A program made the translations under genes and the position numbers. This document shows positions 43,175 through 54,700 of a DNA stretch of 64,000 nt, in pieces. Where the stretch lies: the NCBI GenBank assembly GCA_035995165.1, contig DASYKU010000093.1:17195-81194 (forward strand). The letters run 5' to 3'. Source of the DNA: Mycobacteriales bacterium (GTDB taxonomy: Bacteria; Actinomycetota; Actinomycetes; Mycobacteriales; CADCTP01). Numbering within the stretch: the stretch's first letter is position 1; every line of letters begins with the position of its first letter. Below the pieces are notes generated by a model. That model was not told the DNA's origin. It saw only the letters and a program-made list of their open reading frames with translations, and made no database searches.

Positions 43175-44451
43175 GGTCCCTCCAGCAGGACGGTCGGCAG
43201 GGCGGGCTCGCCCTGGGACAACTTGAGACCCTCCCACGGTACGGTCCGCAGCGCCGCCGCCAGCCGCGTCCGGGCGGCGCCCAGATCGGCGGGGTCGTCG
43301 ACCCGCTCGCCGCCGCGGACCAGCGGCACCTGCAGCAGCCGGTCGTGCGGGCCGAGCGACGGGGACCCCTTGACGACCAGCACCTCCTCGGTCGCGGTCC
43401 CGGTCGCCCGGTGCCGGCGCAGCGCGGTCTTGCGGCCGCCCTGGGTCGCCTTGTGCTCGGAGCGTTTGGCCACCGGCCGGCCGTCGACCTCGACCAGCTT
43501 GTAGACCATCCCGGCCGTCGGCGCGCCGGAGCCGGTGACCAGTGAGGTGCCCACGCCGTACACGTCGACGGGGGCGCCGGACAGGCCGGCGATGGCGAAC
43601 TCGTCCAGGTCGCCGGACAGCACGATCCGGGTCCCGGTCGCGCCGAGCGAGTCCAGCAGCTCGCGCGACTCCAGGGCCAGCACGCTCAGGTCGCCGGAGT
43701 CGATCCGGACCGCCCCGAGCGACGGGCCGGCGACCTCGATCGCGGTCCGGATCCCCTGCGCGATGTCGTACGTGTCGACCAGCAGCGTGGTGCCGACCCC
43801 GAGCGCGTCGATCTGGGCCTTGAACGCGGCGGCCTCGTCGTCGTGCAGCAGCGTGAACGCGTGCGCGGCCGTGCCCGAGGTGGGCACGCCGTAGCGGCGG
43901 CCGGCCTCGAGGTTGGAGGTCGAGGAGAAGCCGCCCAGGTACGCCGCCCGGGCCGCCGCCACCGCGGCCTCCTCGTGGGTACGCCGGGAGCCCATCTCGA
44001 TCAGCGGCCGGTCCCCGGCCGCGGTCGCCATCCGGGCCGCGGCCGCGGCGATCGCGCAGTCGTGGTTGAGGATCGACAGCGCCAGCGTCTCCAGCAGCAC
44101 GGCCTCGCCGAACGTGCCGGTCACGGTGAGCACCGGCGAGTTGGGGAACCAGAGCTCGCCCTCGGCGTAGCCGTCGATGTCGCCGGTGAACCGCCATTCG
44201 GCCAGCCAGTCCAGGGTGGTGCCGTCCAGGCCGGAGTCGGACAGGACGGCCAGCTCGTCCGGGCCGAACCGGAAGGACTCCAGCGCGTCCAGCAGGCGGC
44301 CGGTGCCGGCGACGACGCCGTACCGCCGGCCGTGGGGCAACCGGCGGGCGAACGTCTCGAACACGCAGGACCGCCCGGCGGAGCCGTCCCGCAGGGCCGA
44401 GGCCAGCATGGTCAGCTCATAACGGTCGGTGAGCAGCGCGGTCGACCCCAC
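43171..44451 (-). CDS. pncB: Nicotinate phosphoribosyltransferase
   Basis: A 426-residue NAPRTase that joins nicotinate to [22 protein letters not shown] at the N-terminus, [19 protein letters not shown] and [19 protein letters not shown] are conserved active-site segments; [19 protein letters not shown] holds the catalytic-loop region. The start chosen is GTG at 44451, giving [12 protein letters not shown]; no strong ribosome binding site is seen. It diverges from clpS, as in mycobacteria (pncB-clpS). Confidence 0.92.
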   Translation of the reverse strand: MGSTALLTDRYELTMLASALRDGSAGRSCVFETFARRLPHGRRYGVVAGTGRLLDALESFRFGPDELAVLSDSGLDGTTLDWLAEWRFTGDIDGYAEGELWFPNSPVLTVTGTFGEAVLLETLALSILNHDCAIAAAAARMATAAGDRPLIEMGSRRTHEEAAVAAARAAYLGGFSSTSNLEAGRRYGVPTSGTAAHAFTLLHDDEAAAFKAQIDALGVGTTLLVDTYDIAQGIRTAIEVAGPSLGAVRIDSGDLSVLALESRELLDSLGATGTRIVLSGDLDEFAIAGLSGAPVDVYGVGTSLVTGSGAPTAGMVYKLVEVDGRPVAKRSEHKATQGGRKTALRRHRATGTATEEVLVVKGSPSLGPHDRLLQVPLVRGGERVDDPADLGAARTRLAAALRTVPWEGLKLSQGEPALPTVLLEGP

Positions 44452-44523
44452 GACGAGGACTCTAGGCGGGCGCTCGCCTGTGAGCCGGGCCGGGTCACGT
44501 GCCACCATGGGGCGGTGACCGGC

Positions 44524-44832
44524 ATGATGGCACCCGGTACCGACACCGGGACCGCAACCGACACGCAAGAGGACATCGAGGAGGCCACGGACGTCCGGGC
44601 CGCGATGCCGTGGGTGACGCTGGTCTGGAACGACCCGATCAACCTCATGTCCTACGTGACGCACGTCTTCCAGAAGCTCTTCGGCTACGACCGGGAGAAG
44701 GCGACCAAGCTCATGCTCGACGTGCACAAACGCGGCCGGGCGGTGGTCAGCTCCGGTTCGCGGGAGCAGATGGAACACGACGTGGCCCGGCTGCACGCGT
44801 ACGGCCTGTGGGCCACCCTCCAGCAGCAGTGA
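44524..44832 (+). CDS. clpS: ATP-dependent Clp protease adaptor ClpS
   Basis: A 102-residue N-recognin that delivers N-end-rule substrates to the ClpAP/ClpCP protease. [20 protein letters not shown] and [20 protein letters not shown] are the conserved substrate-pocket and interface regions. The N-terminal 27 residues are an acidic Thr-rich tail. ATG at 44524 was chosen (GGGGCGG eight nt before); GTG 44515 is possible. Coupled to the DUF2017 gene by GTGA. Confidence 0.92.
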   Translation: MMAPGTDTGTATDTQEDIEEATDVRAAMPWVTLVWNDPINLMSYVTHVFQKLFGYDREKATKLMLDVHKRGRAVVSSGSREQMEHDVARLHAYGLWATLQQQ

Positions 44833-45419
44833 CCGCGGTCAAGCGCACCCGGCGCGGGGTGGTCGTCAGCTTCGACGAGGTCGAGGCCTCGCTGCTGCGG
44901 CACCTGGTCGGCGAGGTCCGGGAGCTGCTCACCGACGGTGAGCCGGAGCTGCCCGAGCCGGCCGCCCGGGCCGGCGGGCTGCCCAGCGACGCCGAGCTGT
45001 CCGCGCTGACCGGGCTCGGCGGCCCGGCCGGGCTGGCCGGGTACGCCGACGAGCCCGAGACGCCCGAGGACCCGGCGCTGGCCCGGCTGCTGCCCGACGC
45101 CTACCGGGACGACCCGGACGCGGCCGGCGAGTTCCGCCGGCTGACCGAGACCTCGCTGCGCCGGGACAAGGTCACCGCGGCCGACCGGCTGCTGGCCACG
45201 CTGCCGGGCGACGGCCCGGGCGAGGTCCGGCTGGACGCGGACACGACCGAGTCCTGGCTGGCCACGATCAACGACGTCCGGCTGGCGCTGGGCACCCGGC
45301 TCGAGGTGAGCGAGGAGATGGCCGAGCCCGACCCGGAGGATCCGGACGCCCCGGCGTACGTGGTCTACCTGTGGCTGACCGAGCTGCAGGGCGTCCTGAT
45401 CGAGGTCGCCGACGACTAG
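44829..45419 (+). CDS. DUF2017 family protein
   Basis: A 196-residue cytoplasmic protein of the actinobacterial DUF2017 family, always found with clp[41 protein letters not shown] and [19 protein letters not shown] match the family. Its function is unknown; the fixed linkage to clpS suggests a part in regulated proteolysis. The GTG overlaps the clpS stop by 4 nt. Confidence 0.85.
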   Translation: MTAVKRTRRGVVVSFDEVEASLLRHLVGEVRELLTDGEPELPEPAARAGGLPSDAELSALTGLGGPAGLAGYADEPETPEDPALARLLPDAYRDDPDAAGEFRRLTETSLRRDKVTAADRLLATLPGDGPGEVRLDADTTESWLATINDVRLALGTRLEVSEEMAEPDPEDPDAPAYVVYLWLTELQGVLIEVADD

Positions 45420-45447
45420 CGACGGGTGGCTCACCCGCCTGGGGCTG

Positions 45448-46020
45448 CTAGCTCACGACTGACTGGCGGTGCGGGTCCCAGTACTCGAGGCCGGCCTCCT
45501 CGAACCGCTGCTCCAGCGCCTCCAGCCCGCGCTCGGCCGCGTACGCCCGCTCCTTGGCCGTGATCGGGATGACCCAGCGGAAGTTCACCGTCCGGCCCGG
45601 CAGCGGCAGCGTCCAGAGCTCGTCGGCCAGCAGGTACGGGTTGCTGACGAGCAGGTGCCCGCAGGTCGAGCCGGGCAGCCAGGGCTCGCCGACCGACACG
45701 GTGTCGCCGACGGAGAGCTCCTGCACGCCGTGGAAGTAGACGACCATCGCCAGCAGCTCGACCGCGCGCAGCGTCTTGAACGGCGTGACCAGCACGAACT
45801 CCGATCCCTGGGACGAGCTCGGGGCCTGCTCGGCCGGGATCGAGGCGCCGCTGGACACGTGCAGCCAGAGCCCGCCCCGGGTCTCCGGGTCCACCCGCAG
45901 CACCCGGACGTGCGGCGCGGACATCGCGTCGGTACGCCAGCCCTGCACGACCACCCGCTGGCCCGGGAACCCGTGCCGCAGGTGGCTCTCGATCGCGCTC
46001 TGCGCGTCCACATCGGTCAC
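45448..46020 (-). CDS. Suppressor-of-fused (SUFU) domain protein
   Basis: A 190-residue SUFU-family protein. The fold is suggested by LWLHVSSGAS, SEFVLVTPF, LAMVVYFHGV and WVIPITAKERAYAAERGLEA, the last being the conserved PIT.KE helix. In bacteria SUFU proteins often act as immunity or toxin-neutralising factors, but many are solitary, as here. It is read against its neighbours, in the pncB-clpS-mec cluster. GTG at 46020 was chosen; an earlier GTG is in frame. Confidence 0.7.
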   Translation of the reverse strand: MTDVDAQSAIESHLRHGFPGQRVVVQGWRTDAMSAPHVRVLRVDPETRGGLWLHVSSGASIPAEQAPSSSQGSEFVLVTPFKTLRAVELLAMVVYFHGVQELSVGDTVSVGEPWLPGSTCGHLLVSNPYLLADELWTLPLPGRTVNFRWVIPITAKERAYAAERGLEALEQRFEEAGLEYWDPHRQSVVS

Positions 46021-46078
46021 GGGGCCCACCCCCGACACGCTACCCAAAGTGGCGACCGCGCGGCGGTAACCTGAGCGG

Positions 46079-47792
<1,714 letters not shown>

Positions 47793-47918
47793 TCGCAGCT
47801 TTGGTCCTAGTGCTACGACCCTGTTCACGCCTTCGGATGACGGCGGATCGGCGGACGGGTGACCATGCCCATAGGTCCCCGCGGACTGCTCCGCTGAGCG
47901 GTTAATGTGCTGGTCCTC

Positions 47919-48194
47919 ATGGCCGACATCAATGACCGCCTGGAGCGGCTGCACAAGCGCGACGAACTGACCCGTCGCGTCCTCCAACAGCGCGCGCTGC
48001 CGGACTCGGTGGCCGACCTGGGGGAGGACTTCGTCGAGGTGATCGAGGCCGTCGTGCACGTGGTGCGCCGGCAGCCCGGGGCCTCGGTGATGGTCGCGCC
48101 CGGGGACGGCCGGCAGGGCTCGGCCGTGGTCCGGGTCAGCGAGACCGCCGGCGATGTCGAGATCCAGGTCCTCGCGACCGGCCCGGCCGTCTGA
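47919..48194 (+). CDS. Small ADINDRL-family protein
   Basis: A 91-residue protein starting MADINDRLERLHKRDELTRR. It has a short helical N-terminus, a middle helix (FVEVIEAVVHVVRRQPGA) and a beta region (SVMVAPGDGRQGSAVVRVSE). It is a clear paralogue of the protein at 57413-58387 over its whole length. The family has no known function that I recall. It stands at the left edge of the block between cysM and murI. Confidence 0.7.
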   Translation: MADINDRLERLHKRDELTRRVLQQRALPDSVADLGEDFVEVIEAVVHVVRRQPGASVMVAPGDGRQGSAVVRVSETAGDVEIQVLATGPAV

Positions 48195-48220
48195 CGCAGC
48201 CCCGGCCACCTGGCCACCTG

Positions 48221-48386
48221 GTCGCGGAGATGACGTCCGGTTGCGGGCCCCGGCCACCCTGGTCGCGCGGGCGACGCCCGGCTGCGGCCCCGCCTACCTG
48301 GTCGCGCAGGCGACGTCCGGCTGCGGCCCCGCCGCGTCCCCGGCTACCTCGTCGCGCAGGCGACGTCCGGTTGCGGCGGCGGGCAG
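48221..48386. repeat. About 36-50 bp tandem repeats past the 48344 gene's stop
   Basis: Four copies of a unit like GTCGCGCAGGCGACGTCCGG followed by TTGCGG or CTGCGG. The one at 48351 belongs to the 3' end of the minus-strand gene (PQPDVACATR); the other three lie beyond its stop. Two copies carry the stop triplet as well. The 48195-48343 convergent gap is made almost entirely of these copies. Confidence 0.75.
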
Positions 48387-49093
48387 CTGATGCCGGGGTC
48401 GGGGACCGGCTGCCCCAGCGTCTCCCCGGCCGCGTCCAGCGCGGTCACGCTGCGCACCGCCACCGTCCCCGGCAGCACCACCGCGAAGAACCGCGCGTCC
48501 GGCTCGGTCGCAGTCTGCTTCGCGGTCAGCGTCAACGGCTCGCCGCCGGCCCGCCGGACCAGCACGTGGACCGTCGCTGCCGAGGCGATGCCCGCGACCC
48601 GGGTGACCGCGACGCCCCTGTCGGCCAGCGGCTGGACCGCGAACGCCGGCGCCGCCCCGGCCTTCCAGCCGTCGAAACACACGACCTCCGACCGGGACAG
48701 GTCGTCGTCGGAGACCGCGCACAGCCTCGCCCCGGGGCCGAGCGAGACCGTCCCGACCGCCCAGTACGCCCCCGCGAGGGTGCCGGAGGCGATCGGGTAG
48801 ACCGGCGGCTCCGGGGCCGGCGAGCCGAGCGCGCCGGAGGCCGAGGGCACCGGGCCTGGGGGGGCGCCGGGAGCCGCCGCCGGCACGCCGCCGCTCCCGC
48901 CGCGGGGCACCAGCAGCGCGGGCAGCGCGAGGGCGAGCACGGCGACCAGCCCGGAGCCGGCCACCGCGAGCAGCGTCCGCTGCCGGGAGCGGCGCCGCCG
49001 GACGGTTGCGAACACCCGCGGCACCGGGTCCACCGGTCCGGAGTAGTCCGGGATCAGGTCACGCAGGGCCTCGCGGAGGGAGTCGTCGGTCAC
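48344..49093 (-). CDS. Probable membrane partner/anti-sigma-like protein of the ECF sigma factor
   Basis: A 249-residue protein with a short cytoplasmic N-terminus (SLREALRDLIPDYSGPV), a basic stretch RRRRSRQR, one membrane helix (about 40-62) and an extracytoplasmic domain. It follows the SigE-type sigma gene with a 4-nt overlap, the position of anti-sigma factors. No ZAS zinc motif is present. The N-terminus resembles the short tails of SigE-linked partners in actinobacteria. Function is inferred from position. Confidence 0.55.
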   Translation of the reverse strand: MTDDSLREALRDLIPDYSGPVDPVPRVFATVRRRRSRQRTLLAVAGSGLVAVLALALPALLVPRGGSGGVPAAAPGAPPGPVPSASGALGSPAPEPPVYPIASGTLAGAYWAVGTVSLGPGARLCAVSDDDLSRSEVVCFDGWKAGAAPAFAVQPLADRGVAVTRVAGIASAATVHVLVRRAGGEPLTLTAKQTATEPDARFFAVVLPGTVAVRSVTALDAAGETLGQPVPDPGISCPPPQPDVACATR

Positions 49094-49614
49094 GGCCGCA
49101 CCTCCTCAGCCGTCGCCCGGTCCGGGTGACCGCTGGTGCGCAGCCGCGCCAGCCCCCGGAACGCGTGCGTCTTCACCGAGCCGGCGCTGATCCCGAGGAT
49201 CTCCGCGACCTGCTTCTCGCTGAGATCCTCCGCGTACCGCAGGACCACGACCGCGCGCTGCAGCACCGAGAGGTCGGCCAGCCCGCGGCGCAGCCAGTCC
49301 CGCTGGTCCACCGCCTCGGCCTCCGGCGAGCCGCGCGGAACCGGCAGCTCGGGCAGGTCCCAGTACGGCTCCTCGCCCTTCCAGCGTCGCCGGGACGCCG
49401 AGATCGCGCCGTTGACGATCGTCTGCCGTACGTACGCCTCCGGGGCGCCGTCGCGGACCTGCGGCCACTTGCCCCAGAGCTTGGCCAGCGACTCCTGCAC
49501 CAGGTCCTCGGCCCGGCCCACGTCCAGGGTCAGCGAGTAGGCCAGCCGAACCAGGCGGCCCCAGCGGGCGCGCGTGAACTCGGCGAAGCCGTCCTCGGTG
49601 GCCCGGTCGCGCAC
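49090..49614 (-). CDS. SigE-family ECF RNA polymerase sigma factor
   Basis: A 174-residue ECF sigma factor of the SigE family (SigE-type in actinobacterial naming). Region 2 is FTRARWGRLVRLAYSLTLDV plus LVQESLAKLWGKW, and region 4 is LSEKQVAEILGISAGSVKTH with the DNA-binding helix GSVKTHAFRGLARLR. There is no C-terminal extension. Its TGA overlaps the partner gene's ATG. It is likely controlled by that partner. Targets are unknown; the nearby secreted protein is a possible member. Confidence 0.9.
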   Translation of the reverse strand: MRDRATEDGFAEFTRARWGRLVRLAYSLTLDVGRAEDLVQESLAKLWGKWPQVRDGAPEAYVRQTIVNGAISASRRRWKGEEPYWDLPELPVPRGSPEAEAVDQRDWLRRGLADLSVLQRAVVVLRYAEDLSEKQVAEILGISAGSVKTHAFRGLARLRTSGHPDRATAEEVRP

Positions 49615-49687
49615 CCACGGCTCCCTCCTCGCGCTCGCCGCCCGTGTCCTATCGGTAAACGCGGAGGGAGGTGGCGCGAGTTGACGC

Positions 49688-50365
49688 TCAGTTGAAGGTG
49701 ATGGAGCTGGCTTGGTCGTTGGCCGCGGCTCCGACGTTGGCCAGGCTGGAGATGATGAGGGTCAGCGCGCCGCCGGTAAAGCTCGTGTTCCGGAACAACT
49801 GCTGGGCGCAGTTCGAGAAGCTCTTGAAACTGGTGATCCGGTCGTTCCAGCCGGCCGGCAGGCTGGCGAACCGGAAATCGACGTCGGAGCTGTTGTCGCA
49901 GCGCCCGGCCGCGAACAGGTTCAGCGTGGCGCCGCGGAAATTGGCGTCGGCGTACTCGGTGCCGACCAGGACACTGGCCAGCGGCGCGACCGGGGCGTTC
50001 ACCTCGGCCGCGAAGGCGGTGTCGGTGGCGGCGTCGGTGGCCGACACCGGCGCGTCGGTCACCCGGCCGCCGGTCCCGTACGCGACGGCGCCCCGGTAGG
50101 TCGCGAAGCAGCGCAGCGTGGCCGCGCCCGCGATCAGCGCGCAGTGCGGCGCCGACGTGGCCGGGGCCGGGGCCGCGGCGGTCCGCGACTCGGGCGCGGT
50201 GCCGGCGGCGGGCGCCGCGGCCGGGCCGACCGGCAGCGCCGACGCGGGTGCGGCGAGCAGCAGCAGCGGTGCCGCCGCGGCGGTCACCACCAGGGCTCGC
50301 CGGACCGTACGGGACCCGGCAACGAACCGGGCGAGGGTGGACAGGACTGGCGCCGCGAAAGCCAT
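49688..50365 (-). CDS. Secreted beta-gamma-crystallin-like (peptidase inhibitor I36-type) protein
   Basis: A 225-residue secreted protein. A signal peptide of about 43 residues ends in LLLAAPASA. An Ala/Pro linker follows and then a C-terminal domain from about 135 with GTEYADANFRGATLNLFA, LPAGWNDRITSFKSFSN and LFRNTSFTGGALTLI. This is the pattern of one beta-gamma-crystallin motif with paired Cys, as in SMPI/I36 inhibitors. It might bind calcium or inhibit a protease. The ATG is at 50365. It is divergent from the sensor gene across a dyad-rich gap. Confidence 0.62.
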   Translation of the reverse strand: MAFAAPVLSTLARFVAGSRTVRRALVVTAAAAPLLLLAAPASALPVGPAAAPAAGTAPESRTAAAPAPATSAPHCALIAGAATLRCFATYRGAVAYGTGGRVTDAPVSATDAATDTAFAAEVNAPVAPLASVLVGTEYADANFRGATLNLFAAGRCDNSSDVDFRFASLPAGWNDRITSFKSFSNCAQQLFRNTSFTGGALTLIISSLANVGAAANDQASSITFN

Positions 50366-50411
50366 CGCGGACTCCTCTCCGCCGGCGTGAGGGAGACCGG
50401 CGCATCCGGCA

Positions 50412-50487
50412 GGATATATCCGCGCGGTAACTGATTCGTCACTCATAGCCGTGTGGGTGACAGACATCGGGTGAGAAGCAATTCTCA
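50412..50487. promoter_or_regulatory. Divergent regulatory region with two dyads
   Basis: GGATATATCC (50412-50421) is a perfect AT-rich palindrome, probably including the -10 region of the leftward secreted-protein gene. TGAGAA-gcaa-TTCTCA (50472-50487) is a second perfect dyad. They lie in the 223-bp gap between the divergent secreted-protein and sensor genes, so a regulator may control both. No coding frame is seen in the gap. Confidence 0.45.
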
Positions 50488-50588
50488 TCCGGGGTCCGGG
50501 CCACCGTGCGCCCAAAGTCGGATACTGTGCGGCCAGTCGGACCAGCCCGTCTGAGCAGGACCAACGGGGGAGAAGCAGGAAGGACTGG

Positions 50589-51794
50589 ATGTCCCTGAGC
50601 TCCACCTCGACCGCATCCGGGCGGGGATCCGGGCGGCGTCCCGCCCGGATCGCGACCGCGGTCGCCGTGGCGGTGGCCGTGCTGGCACCGCTGGCGGTGC
50701 TGTGCGCCCAGGTCTGGTCGAGCGCGAGCGCATCCGGGTCCTTCACCGCGGACGAGCGGCGCGGGGCGGACTACCTCCAGCCGCTGACCGTCCTGCTGGC
50801 CGCGACCACCGAGGCCCAGTCCGCGGCCGTCCGCGGCCGTCCGGTCGACGCCGAGGGGGTCCGCGACGCGCTGGCCGCGGTGGACCGCGCCGACACCCGG
50901 CTCGGCGGGCCGCTGGGCACCACCGACCGCTGGATCAGCGCCCGGGCCACCGTGACCGACCGGGTCGGGCGGACCGGCTGGCCCCAGCCGTCCGTGGCGT
51001 ACACGCAGTACAGCGACCTGAACACGCAGCTGATGGAGCTCAACCGGACCGTCGGTGACAACTCCCGGCTGATCCTGGACCCCGCCATCGACGGCTACTA
51101 CGTCATGAACGCCAGCCTGCTGCGGATCCCGGAGATCCTCGTCGACTCGGGGCGGTACGCGGACCTGTCCGTACTCACGGCCACCGGCGGCACCCCGGAC
51201 CCGGCCGCGCAGGCCCAGCTGGCCGCGGCCCGCAACCGGATCGCCACCGACGCCACCGACCTGTCCGACGGGCTGCTCAAGGCGTTCGCGATGACCCGCA
51301 GCGCCACCCTCGGGTCGGGGCTGACCCGGCAGCTGGACAACTTCCGGACCGCGGTGGACGCGGTCGCGCCGTCGACCTCGCTGCTGGCCCCGCCGCCGCA
51401 GCGGTCGCCCACCGACCTCGCCGCCGACCAGGACACGCTGCAGCGGGCCGCGCTGGACCTGCAGCGGGCGACGCTCGGGCAGCTCGACGCGCTGCTGGCC
51501 ATCCGGGCCGGGGACGCGACCCGGACCAAGCTGGTCGCGCTGGTCGCCGCCGGGATCGGCGTCCTGGTCGCAGTCGGGCTGGCCACGCTGGTCTGGCGCC
51601 GGTTCCCGCCGGTCGCGGGCCGGGTCAGCCGGCACGCCCAGCCGGAGCCGGGCAGCCGGCCTGCGGAGCCGGAGCCGGGGCCGGGCCGCCGGCACGCCGA
51701 GCCGGACCCGGTCGAGACCCGGCACCGATCCGTCGACGACACTGCCGTGCCGGCCCCGGCCGAGCGCTCCGGAGGTGCCCGTGCTGCTCGGTAG
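50589..51794 (+). CDS. Output-less membrane sensor with MCP-like extracellular helical domain
   Basis: A 401-residue protein with an N-terminal membrane helix (about 21-42), an extracytoplasmic helical bundle, a second membrane helix (about 314-334), and a Pro/Glu/Arg-rich cytoplasmic tail with no kinase, HAMP or methyl-accepting domain. In the bundle, NSRLILDPAIDGYYVMNASL resembles the LILDPDLDSYYLMD segment of MCP/HK sensors. It overlaps cvnA by 20 nt in another frame. It probably senses a ligand and passes it to the conservon kinase. Not named in any family I know. Confidence 0.6.
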   Translation: MSLSSTSTASGRGSGRRPARIATAVAVAVAVLAPLAVLCAQVWSSASASGSFTADERRGADYLQPLTVLLAATTEAQSAAVRGRPVDAEGVRDALAAVDRADTRLGGPLGTTDRWISARATVTDRVGRTGWPQPSVAYTQYSDLNTQLMELNRTVGDNSRLILDPAIDGYYVMNASLLRIPEILVDSGRYADLSVLTATGGTPDPAAQAQLAAARNRIATDATDLSDGLLKAFAMTRSATLGSGLTRQLDNFRTAVDAVAPSTSLLAPPPQRSPTDLAADQDTLQRAALDLQRATLGQLDALLAIRAGDATRTKLVALVAAGIGVLVAVGLATLVWRRFPPVAGRVSRHAQPEPGSRPAEPEPGPGRRHAEPDPVETRHRSVDDTAVPAPAERSGGARAAR

Positions 51795-54700
51795 GTTGCG
51801 GGTCCGGCAGAAGCTGGTCCTGCTCGTGCTGCCGTTGCTGCTGATCGCGATCGCCGGCGCGGTGCCGCTGGTGGCCGGCCGGGTGCTGGCGGCCGAGCAC
51901 TCCGGCGACGCGGCCGGCGTGGTCGAGCGCGCGACCCGGATCACCGAGCTGGTCCAGGAGCTGCAGCAGGAGCGGCTGGCCTCGCTCGGGTTCCTCACCG
52001 GCGACGTCGACCGCGACCGCGTCGTCACCCGTACGGCCCGGGTGCATGAGCTGACCAGCCAGCTCACCCGTGACTACGCCGACGGCGACGAGGAGCTCGC
52101 GATCGTGCTGCGCGGCATCGACTCCACCGCCGGCCTCGGCGGGCTGCGCGACCGGGTGCTGTCCAAGCAGGCCCCGGGCATCGAGGTCTTCGACGACTTC
52201 AGCCAGGCCACCAACGGGCTGATCGACGTACTGCGGCTGACCGAGGACGCGGACCTGCTCACCGAGGCCGGCCGCCAGCAGGTCGCGCTGGACTCGATCA
52301 TCCGGCACGACGAGGCCACCGCGGCCGAGGGCTCGGCGCTGTTCATCGAGCCCGGCCGGCGCATCACCGCCCGGGTGATCGGCCTGGTCAGCCGGGGTCT
52401 GGCCCTGGAGGACCGGGAGGAGGACACGTTCAAGGAGCTGGCCCAGCCCAGCGCCGTCGCCCTCTACGAACAGGTCGAGGACGGGCAGTCCAGCACCCGG
52501 CTGAACAACTACCTGGGCGGCCTGGTCGGCAGCGCGTCCAGCACGATCGACGTGACCGTCGCCGCCGACCTGCTGCCCCAGGTGGAGTCGCTGACCTCGC
52601 TGAGCCGGCTGGTCGAGACGCAGGTGTCCAACCAGGCCGTGACCGAGGCCCAGAAGTCCGCCCGGACCGACCGGTGGCTGGCCGGGATCGGCATCGGTGT
52701 CGCGCTGCTGCTGCTGACCGGCGCCACCGTGCTGTCGGTCCTGATCACCCGGTCGATCGCGCGGCCGCTGCGGCGGCTGACCGCGTCCGCGGACGAGGTC
52801 GCCGACGTCGCCCAGCAGGAGCTGGTCCGGGTCGCCGACAGCGACGACCCCGAGGCCGCGGTGCCACAGCTGCGCCCGGTCCAGGTCGGGACGGCCGACG
52901 AGCTGGGCGAGCTGGCCCAGGCGTTCAACCGGGTCCAGCAGGTCGCGACCAGCCTGGTCGAGCGGCAGCTGGTCAGCCGGCAGAACGTGGCCACGATGTT
53001 CGGCAACGTCGGCCGCCGCACCCAGAACCTGGTCGGCCGGCAGCTGGCGATGATCGACTCGCTGGAGCGCAACGAGCAGGACCCGGCGCTGCTGGACCGC
53101 CTCTACCGGCTCGACCACGTCTCCACCCGGCTGCGCCGCAACGCCAACTCGCTGGTCGTGCTCTCCGGCGCGACCGACCAGCAGATCACCGGCGAGCCGC
53201 TGACCGTGGCCGACACGATCCGGTCCGCGCTCGGCGAGATCGAGGGCTTCCAGCGGGTCCGGCTCGGCGAGGTCGACGGCGCGCTGCTAACCCCGAACGT
53301 CACCCCCGACGTGATCCTGCTGCTGGCCGAGCTGCTGGAGAACGGCACCTCGTTCTCGCCGCCGCACACCGAGGTCGAGGTCGACGCGCAGTCCGTGGCC
53401 GGGGACGGGGTGGTCATCCGGATCGTCGACCACGGGCTCGGCATGACGACCGACCAGCTGGCCGCGGAGAACGGGCGGCTGGTCTCGCGGGAGCGACTCG
53501 ACCTGGCGCCGACCGACGTACTGGGGTTGTTCGTGGTCGGGCGGCTGGCGCGGCGGCACGGGATCGAGGTGCTGCTGGCGCCGACGCCCGGGACCGGGGT
53601 GACGGCGGAGGTCCGTGTACCGGCCGGGCACGTCGTGCGGTCGGACCCTCCGGCCGAGGCGGAGCCTGCGCCCGTTCCTGCTCCTGCTCCGGCGTCGGCG
53701 CCGGGTGGGGGCGAGGACGGCCGGGGCTGGTGGGACTCGGTCGAGGGGTCGGCGGACTGGGCTCAGGGGGCGGCCGGGGGGGCGGTGCTGCCGCCGTTGC
53801 CGGTACGGAACCGGTCCGCGGTGCCGGCACCTGCTGACGCGCGTCGTCGGGCCGACGCAGCTCGGATCTCGAACGGAGCGGCGCCGGTCACCGAGCCGGC
53901 GCCCGCCGTCGGGACGCCGGGTGCCGGGGTTCCGGTTGTTGAGGCGCCGGGTGCCGGGGCGTCGGTGCAGGACGTGCCGGTGCAGGACGTGACGGTCGAG
54001 GAAGCGCCGGCCGCGAACGGCATTGCTGCGAACGCCGTGGTTGCGAATGGCGTCGCGCGTGCAGCAGAGGTCGCCGACCCGGTCCCCGCCGAGGCGGCCA
54101 CCCACGGCGTAGCCGCCGCGGACATCGCCTCTGTGGAGGTCGCCGAGAACGGTGCTCCTGCGGAGGTCGCGCCGAACGGTGCGTCCGGCCGGGCCGCCGC
54201 GGACGGTGCGTCCGCCGAGGGCACGACGAACGGCGCAGCCGCCGGGCCGGAGGCGAACGGCGTCGCCGCCGAGGTCGCGCCGAACGGTGCGTCCGCTGAG
54301 GTGGAGGCGAACGGCGCCGTCGCCGGGGTGGAGGCGGACGGTGCGTCCGCCGAGGGGGAGGCGAACGGCGTCGCGGCTGAGGCCGGGGCGGGGAAGCCGG
54401 CGTTGGTCCCGGCCCGGGCGAGGTCGTTCTCGCCCCGACCGACCGCGTCGGTCGCCGCCGAGCTGGCCGCGAGGCAGGCGTCCCCGTTCCGGGAGGCGCC
54501 CGCGGCGTCCGGGAGCGTGGCCGGCCCGGAGCCGGTGCGGCCGCGGGGCGCGACCGGGATGGTGCGGCGGGTCCGGGGCGCGCAGCACCCCGACACCGGC
54601 GCCGCGGGCCGGACCGAGCCGGAGGAGGCGGCCCCGGCGCCGTCCGCCGACGACGCCCGGCGCGAGATCGAGGACTTCGAGGGCGGCGTACAGCGGGCCC

